Shown here in pieces: positions 59,753 through 64,000 of a stretch of 64,000 bases of DNA. The stretch is from Gammaproteobacteria bacterium (GTDB taxonomy: Bacteria; Pseudomonadota; Gammaproteobacteria; Eutrophobiales; Eutrophobiaceae). The first letter of the stretch is position 1; the number at the start of each line of letters is the position of its first letter. The translations under genes and the position numbers were made by a program. Location: the NCBI GenBank assembly GCA_016193395.1, contig JACPSH010000053.1:1-64000 (forward strand), written 5' to 3'. The notes under the pieces are model-generated. The model ran no database searches and had not been told where the DNA came from. It saw only the letters and a list, made by a program, of their open reading frames with translations.

Positions 59753-60625
59753 TTAGCCGTGCTTCGCGGCGGCTGGGAGCCGGGCGGCCGCGTCCAGGAC
59801 ATGTTCTATCAGCGCGAGAAAATCCCGCTCGTCGCGCAAGCCGGCGATCTGGTCGGTGGTGACGGTATAGCCCTCACGCGCCGCGATGTCCTCATAACGC
59901 GGGATCCGCGCGGCAATCAGGCGTGGGAACACCCAGCGAACGAAATCGTCGGGTTCAATGAGCGCAACGTAGTCGACACCCCGCTCCCGCATGTACATGC
60001 GCAACTGCTCGTCCAGAAACACTTCGCGATAGTAAAGCGGCTTGGGATCCTCGTCAGCGCGCCGTATCAGTTCCGTCTCGTCGGTCCGGCTGGTTCTGAT
60101 GTACACGATCAGCGTGCAACGGGCCAGCACCGCCACGGCATCGCTCCCGTCCAGTTCGCACAGACTGCCGCCGGCGTCGTTCACGAAGTGGTCATAGCCG
60201 TAAATGTCGTATGCCCTGTGGATGAAGTCCGGCACGTCCCGCATCGCCGAAATTTCCGCTTCCCGATACAGGGACTGACGTCGTTTGAATTCACGCAGCC
60301 CGATGCCGCCGCGCTCGGGGTTGCCGACCTTGCCCAGAAAGGCGGACAGCGGCCGCAGGTTCTCGAACGTGATGTTATTGGCGAGATGAAGGCCGTCAGA
60401 ACGCAGCAGGTCCCGCAGCAGCGGGTTTTGCATCGCCTGACGCTTGATGGCATCGAGGATTGGCTCGTCGAGGTAACGGGTCCCGATCCGGTAGTCACCG
60501 GAATAATGGAACCAGTGCCGCCGCCGCAATATCCGGGCGAGCCGCGTCTTGCCCACCCCGGACATGCCGAGGAGGGTAATGGCCTTGCGATCCCAGGCCC
60601 GGAATTCACTGGCGGTCAGTTTCAA
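59753..60625 (-). CDS. P-loop ATPase/kinase-like protein upstream of metA
   Basis: A 290-residue cytoplasmic protein with Walker [21 protein letters not shown] near residue 18 and a likely second acidic motif [12 protein letters not shown] near 178. [20 protein letters not shown] and a Tyr/Arg-rich central part suggest a nucleotide or small-molecule kinase fold, substrate unknown. The start is TTG; no ATG is near the Walker A. Its coding end is 5 bp from metA, so the two are translated from one mRNA, hinting at a role in methionine or methylation metabolism. I do not recognise a named enzyme. Confidence 0.75.
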   Translation of the reverse strand: MKLTASEFRAWDRKAITLLGMSGVGKTRLARILRRRHWFHYSGDYRIGTRYLDEPILDAIKRQAMQNPLLRDLLRSDGLHLANNITFENLRPLSAFLGKVGNPERGGIGLREFKRRQSLYREAEISAMRDVPDFIHRAYDIYGYDHFVNDAGGSLCELDGSDAVAVLARCTLIVYIRTSRTDETELIRRADEDPKPLYYREVFLDEQLRMYMRERGVDYVALIEPDDFVRWVFPRLIAARIPRYEDIAAREGYTVTTDQIAGLRDERDFLALIEHVLDAAARLPAAAKHG

Positions 60626-60716
60626 CGGGCGTCTCCCGAAAAGACGCGCATCCTACCGTAATCGTCCAGGAGGCGATACCGTGCCGGGCCGTTGTCCGTC
60701 CCGTGCCGCCGCCATC

Positions 60717-62921
60717 TCACCCCATGAGGCGCCGTTCCGGACCGAGCATGGGCAACCGCCGTATGCGTCTGCCGCTGGCAGCGAAGATCGCGTTGGCCAA
60801 TGCCGCCGCAACCGGTGGAACGCCTACTTCGCCCAGTCCGCCGATGGCGGCGCCGCTCTCGATGAATTCAACGGTGATCTCGGGGCAGTCCGCCAGACGC
60901 ATCAGCTCGTAGTCGGAAAAGTTGCCCTGCACGACGCGGCCCTGCTCTATCGAGATGCGGCCCCACAGGGCAGCGCCCAAGCCGAACACGATCCCGCCTT
61001 CGATCTGCGCCGCGGCGATATCCGGATTGATCACCTCGCCCGGATCGACCGCAGCGGTCACTCGCTCGACGCGCAATTCACCGTCCCCAGAAACGCGAAT
61101 TTGGACGGCCTCGGCGACGATGCTGCCGAAACATTCGCACAGGGCGAGACCGCAACCGCGCCCCACCTCCGGAGCAGTGCCCCAGCCGAGCAGATCCGCG
61201 GCCCGCGACAACACCGCCCGATGCCTCGGTCTGTTCTTCAGCAAGCCCAGGCGGTACGACAGTGGATCGGCGCCGGCCCGATGCGCGAGCTCATCGACGA
61301 AGGATTCAGTGAAAAAACCGTGCATCGAATGTTCGACGCTGCGCCAGTAGCCCAGTGGAACCGGCGTCTTGTGACGCACGCGACCGATTCGCTGGTTTGG
61401 AATATCGTACGGGATCAGCGCAGCGTCCCGGTCTTCGTTCAGGCCGATGTCCGTATAGACGTTGTCCCAGATCAATGGCCGGAGGTCGCTGCCTATCCGG
61501 GCGCGAAACCGGCTCTTCCCCGCGGGACGGTAGTAGTCGTGTTGTATGTCCTCCTCGCGTGACCAGATCATCTGGATCGGAAAGGGGACCTCCATAGCGA
61601 CACGCACGGCGTCCTCCACGTAGTTCAGGTGGCTGGGCAGGCGGCGCCCGAACCCGCCTCCCAGCGGCACGGGGTGCACGGTGACCGCATCCGTGTCGAG
61701 GTCGGCGATCTGCGCTCCGCGTGCCCGCGTCGCCAGCGGATCCTGCGTGCCGGTCCAGATATCCAGCTTCCCGTCTCGAAACCAGGCCGTGCAGTTCACC
61801 GGTTCCATGGTGGCATGCGCGAGGAACGGGATCTCGTAGACCGCCTCAATGGGGTCCTCTGCCGCGGCAAGCACCGCTTCCGGCTGCCCGATGCGTGCAT
61901 CCACGGTCGGGTCGGCCCCGGACAGCATATGATCGAATTCCTTGGTCAATTCCTCTGAGTTGAACCGTCCGTGCGCGCCCTCGTCGAACTCCACCGGGAG
62001 ACCGCGAAGCGCGTTCGTCGCCTGCCAGAAACCATCGGCCACGACGACCACGGCGGATGGCAACTTCACGACGCGCTGCACGCCGGGCAACCCGCGAACG
62101 GCCGCCGCGTCGCAGGACACGGCAACCCCGTCGAACACGGGGGCGTGGCGGATCGCGGCGAATTTCATGCCTGGCAGGCGTATATCGATGCCGAACCTGG
62201 CCGATCCCGTTACCAGTGCCGGTAGGTCGACCCGGGCCAGCGGTCGCCCACAAATCCGGTATCGCGCGCGCGCCTTCAGCGGCGGATCGGGGTCCAGCCG
62301 CTCGCGCGCTGCCGCCTCCGCAAGATCGCCATAGCCGGCGGATCGCCCGCTGGGCGGATGGAGGACATGCCCGGAATCCGTCTGGCACTCCGATATCCCC
62401 ACCTGCCAGCGCCTGGCAGCGGCCTGCAACAGAAGATTGCGCGCAGCGGCGCCCGCCCGCCGCATGCCTAGGTGACCCGTAAAGCGGACGCTCGAGCTGC
62501 CGCCGGTGGTCTGCATGTGAATCAAGTCGGCGATCCGGTACGCCGCATAATCCACCTGTCGAAGCAGAGCGGATGGGATCCGCCAGTCGCCGATTCCGAA
62601 CCCGCGCACCAGGTCGCCCACCGCGTACACCCCTTCGGCGGGCGCCTGCTCGACACGCACCTGCGGCCAGTCGGCATCCAGCTCCTCCGCCAGCATCATG
62701 GGCAGCGCGGTATGCACCCCCTGCCCCATCTCCGCGTGCGGTACAAGCACGGTCACGGCGCCGTCCGGCGCAATACGAAGCCAGGTCGCGAGAAATAAGC
62801 GGTCGTCGCCGGCGTCCGCATGCAGGGACAGACGTTTCGGAATTGCAAAATAGGCCAGCAGCAGCCCGCCCCCGAGCACCGCTCCACTCGCCAGGAATGC
62901 GCGCCTGTTCAGCTTCCCCAT
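60717..62921 (-). CDS. Molybdopterin hydroxylase large subunit, IorB-like (xanthine dehydrogenase family)
   Basis: A 734-residue molybdenum hydroxylase beta subunit of the isoquinoline 1-oxidoreductase/aldehyde dehydrogenase group. The N-terminus has a twin-arginine-like signal ([21 protein letters not shown]), so it may sit in or across the membrane on the periplasmic side. Mo-binding landmarks: [55 protein letters not shown] and the C-terminal [32 protein letters not shown] with the catalytic Glu. The electron acceptor is probably a cytochrome, none in the window. Substrate unknown. Encoded 12 bp after the 2Fe-2S subunit gene. Confidence 0.92.
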   Translation of the reverse strand: MGKLNRRAFLASGAVLGGGLLLAYFAIPKRLSLHADAGDDRLFLATWLRIAPDGAVTVLVPHAEMGQGVHTALPMMLAEELDADWPQVRVEQAPAEGVYAVGDLVRGFGIGDWRIPSALLRQVDYAAYRIADLIHMQTTGGSSSVRFTGHLGMRRAGAAARNLLLQAAARRWQVGISECQTDSGHVLHPPSGRSAGYGDLAEAAARERLDPDPPLKARARYRICGRPLARVDLPALVTGSARFGIDIRLPGMKFAAIRHAPVFDGVAVSCDAAAVRGLPGVQRVVKLPSAVVVVADGFWQATNALRGLPVEFDEGAHGRFNSEELTKEFDHMLSGADPTVDARIGQPEAVLAAAEDPIEAVYEIPFLAHATMEPVNCTAWFRDGKLDIWTGTQDPLATRARGAQIADLDTDAVTVHPVPLGGGFGRRLPSHLNYVEDAVRVAMEVPFPIQMIWSREEDIQHDYYRPAGKSRFRARIGSDLRPLIWDNVYTDIGLNEDRDAALIPYDIPNQRIGRVRHKTPVPLGYWRSVEHSMHGFFTESFVDELAHRAGADPLSYRLGLLKNRPRHRAVLSRAADLLGWGTAPEVGRGCGLALCECFGSIVAEAVQIRVSGDGELRVERVTAAVDPGEVINPDIAAAQIEGGIVFGLGAALWGRISIEQGRVVQGNFSDYELMRLADCPEITVEFIESGAAIGGLGEVGVPPVAAALANAIFAASGRRIRRLPMLGPERRLMG

Positions 62922-62933
62922 GAATACGGCCGC

Positions 62934-63383
62934 TCAGGAACGCCTTAGAATCCGGATGGCCTTGCGCATGCGTGTGTACGTGCCGCACCGGCAGAGGTTC
63001 GAGAGCTGACGCGCGAGGTCGTCTTCCGACGGCTCCGGGTTTTCTTCCAGCAGCGCCGCCACGGTCATGATGACGCCGGTCTGGCAATAGCCGCACTGTG
63101 GAACCTGGGCGTCGATCCACGCCTGCTGCACCGGGTGCATTGAACTGGCGCCGAGCCCTTCGATGGTGGTCACCGCGGCGCTGGCCACAGCACGGACCGG
63201 GACAACGCAGGATCGCATTGGCCGGCCATTGACGTGAACTGTGCAGGCGCCGCAGGCGCCGATGCCGCAACCGAACTTCGTGCCCGTCAGGCCCAGGGTT
63301 TCGCGAATCACCCAAAGCAGCGGAGTGGCTTCGTCAGCATCGATTGGCCGTACCTGCTCATTCACCATCAGCTTGAATTTCAT
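62934..63383 (-). CDS. 2Fe-2S subunit of the IorAB-type molybdenum hydroxylase
   Basis: A 149-residue iron-sulfur subunit with two 2Fe-2S clusters: plant-type FGCGIGACGACTVHVNG plus RSCVVPV, and the helical CGYCQTGVIMTVAALL with LCRCGTYTRMRKAI. Transfers electrons from the Mo site. The ATG at 63383 is preferred over a TTG two codons earlier. The 256-bp spacer before the DoxX gene has no gene that I can support. Confidence 0.93.
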   Translation of the reverse strand: MKFKLMVNEQVRPIDADEATPLLWVIRETLGLTGTKFGCGIGACGACTVHVNGRPMRSCVVPVRAVASAAVTTIEGLGASSMHPVQQAWIDAQVPQCGYCQTGVIMTVAALLEENPEPSEDDLARQLSNLCRCGTYTRMRKAIRILRRS

Positions 63384-63639
63384 CGGCAACCGCCTGCGTT
63401 CCTGCCGGCCATGTTAACCCCGCGAGGGGTGGCCCCGACATTGCGGCGTCATTCAGCCGGTCCCCGGAGCGACAGGGCCGTCACTAACAGTAATACGGTT
63501 GCATGCCGGCGGGCGCCCCGTATGCTGCGTGAGAGCGGCCAGAACGCCCTTCGGACCGCCGGGGCATGCGTGAGCCGCCCGCGCGGTGCATCGGTGTCCC
63601 GCAATGACTGAAGACTCCTAATTGAGTGAGGTGAACAGT

Positions 63640-64000
63640 ATGAACGCCATGGTCAGGTTCGGAAATGCCGCCCAAGGCTGGCTCGACCGGTTGCGCGTAC
63701 TGGATTTCCTCGGGCCGCTGGCCTTGCGCCTTTACCTTGTACCGATTTTCTGGATGGCGGGAACGAACAAGATCGACTTTTCGACCTTGCGCCCATACGA
63801 GGGCACCACGGAATGGTTCGCGGGCATTGGCATCCCGTTCCCCGCGGTCAATGCCTTCCTGGCCGGCTGGACCGAGGTCCTGGGCGCCCTGATGCTTCTC
63901 GCCGGTCTGGCCACGCGCTGGATAGCCATCCCGCTGATGTTCACGATGGTCGTGGCGATCGCCTCCGTGCACTGGCAGAACGGCTGGCTCGCCATCGCCG
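63640..64000 (+). CDS. DoxX family membrane protein, N-terminal part
   Basis: The first 120 residues of a DoxX-like integral membrane protein, cut by the window edge. Helix segments are around residues 22-42 (LDFLGPLALRLYLVPIFWMAG), 68-92 and 93-112; FPAVNAFLAGWTEVLGALMLLAGLATRW is the family's central block (within it GALMLLAGLATRW). The ATG at 63640 follows GAGGTGAACAGT. Role of DoxX-like proteins is varied (quinone or thiosulfate reactions, redox complexes); none can be chosen. Confidence 0.85.
   Translation, partial: MNAMVRFGNAAQGWLDRLRVLDFLGPLALRLYLVPIFWMAGTNKIDFSTLRPYEGTTEWFAGIGIPFPAVNAFLAGWTEVLGALMLLAGLATRWIAIPLMFTMVVAIASVHWQNGWLAIA

Noticed and set aside
1-64000. CRISPR arrays, tRNA and rRNA genes
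   Set aside because: No evenly spaced direct repeats with unique spacers and no cloverleaf or rRNA segments were seen in any intergenic stretch.

Overview
The window is a GC-rich chromosomal segment of a Gram-negative, most likely gammaproteobacterial, methylotroph. Lipopolysaccharide core genes (waaA, hldD, hldE), the order rpsP-rimM-trmD-rplS, a DsbC-type isomerase, an HAE1 RND pump and class Ia nrdAB with tandem NrdR boxes point to Proteobacteria. The methylotrophic identity rests on a nearly complete tetrahydromethanopterin/methanofuran (H4MPT/MFR) C1 oxidation pathway, a lanthanide-type methanol dehydrogenase (XoxF) and an NAD-dependent formate dehydrogenase. The species is not identified; it could well be an uncultivated lineage.

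Layout. 0-3.7 kb: end of an RND efflux operon. 3.8-5.4 kb: two adjacent type II toxin-antitoxin pairs (HigBA/RelE-like and VapCB), each with palindromic operators, and between them a decayed 3' fragment of lpdA. 5.4-10 kb: alpha/beta hydrolase, SDR oxidoreductase, a small element made of five stem-loops with imperfect terminal repeats, a nitrilase translationally coupled to intact lpdA, then a repeat-rich spacer. 10.5-15 kb: nrdAB. 15-18.8 kb: mfnE-pabB-mfnF and a divergent HisA-like gene (C1 cofactor biosynthesis). 18.9-23.5 kb, minus strand: mptG-mtdB-mch-citG-like-fae. 23.6-30.7 kb, plus strand: first formyl-MFR cluster (fwdD-like, fhcB, fhcA, ftr, fhcC, 7Fe ferredoxin, ferredoxin-NADP reductase). 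30.8-39.9 kb: second cluster (fhcB, fhcA, ftr, fhcC) running with small overlaps into fdhB-fdhA. 39.9-45.8 kb: xoxF, a pseudoazurin-type cupredoxin, xoxJ, an unknown secreted protein, and a divergent SoxYZ-like carrier. 45.8-64 kb: LPS core, dsbC, an orphan GspE/PilB ATPase, xerD, the rpsP operon, fthC, rimO-metA-P-loop gene, iorAB and a truncated DoxX gene.

Working together: XoxF oxidises methanol in the periplasm, perhaps passing electrons to the copper protein; Fae condenses formaldehyde with H4MPT; MtdB and Mch take it to formyl-H4MPT; Ftr transfers the formyl group to methanofuran. From there two routes seem to exist. Cluster 2 has lost the catalytic Cys-His of the FwdB-type subunit and is joined to formate dehydrogenase, so it should hydrolyse formyl-MFR to formate, which is then oxidised with NAD+. 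Cluster 1 keeps the FwdB Cys-His-Gly motif, has an FwdD-like molybdopterin-binding protein and is followed by a ferredoxin and a ferredoxin-NADP reductase; I infer a true redox formyl-MFR dehydrogenase (formyl-MFR/CO2 with ferredoxin and NADP) in a bacterium. This pair of clusters is the most interesting content of the window.
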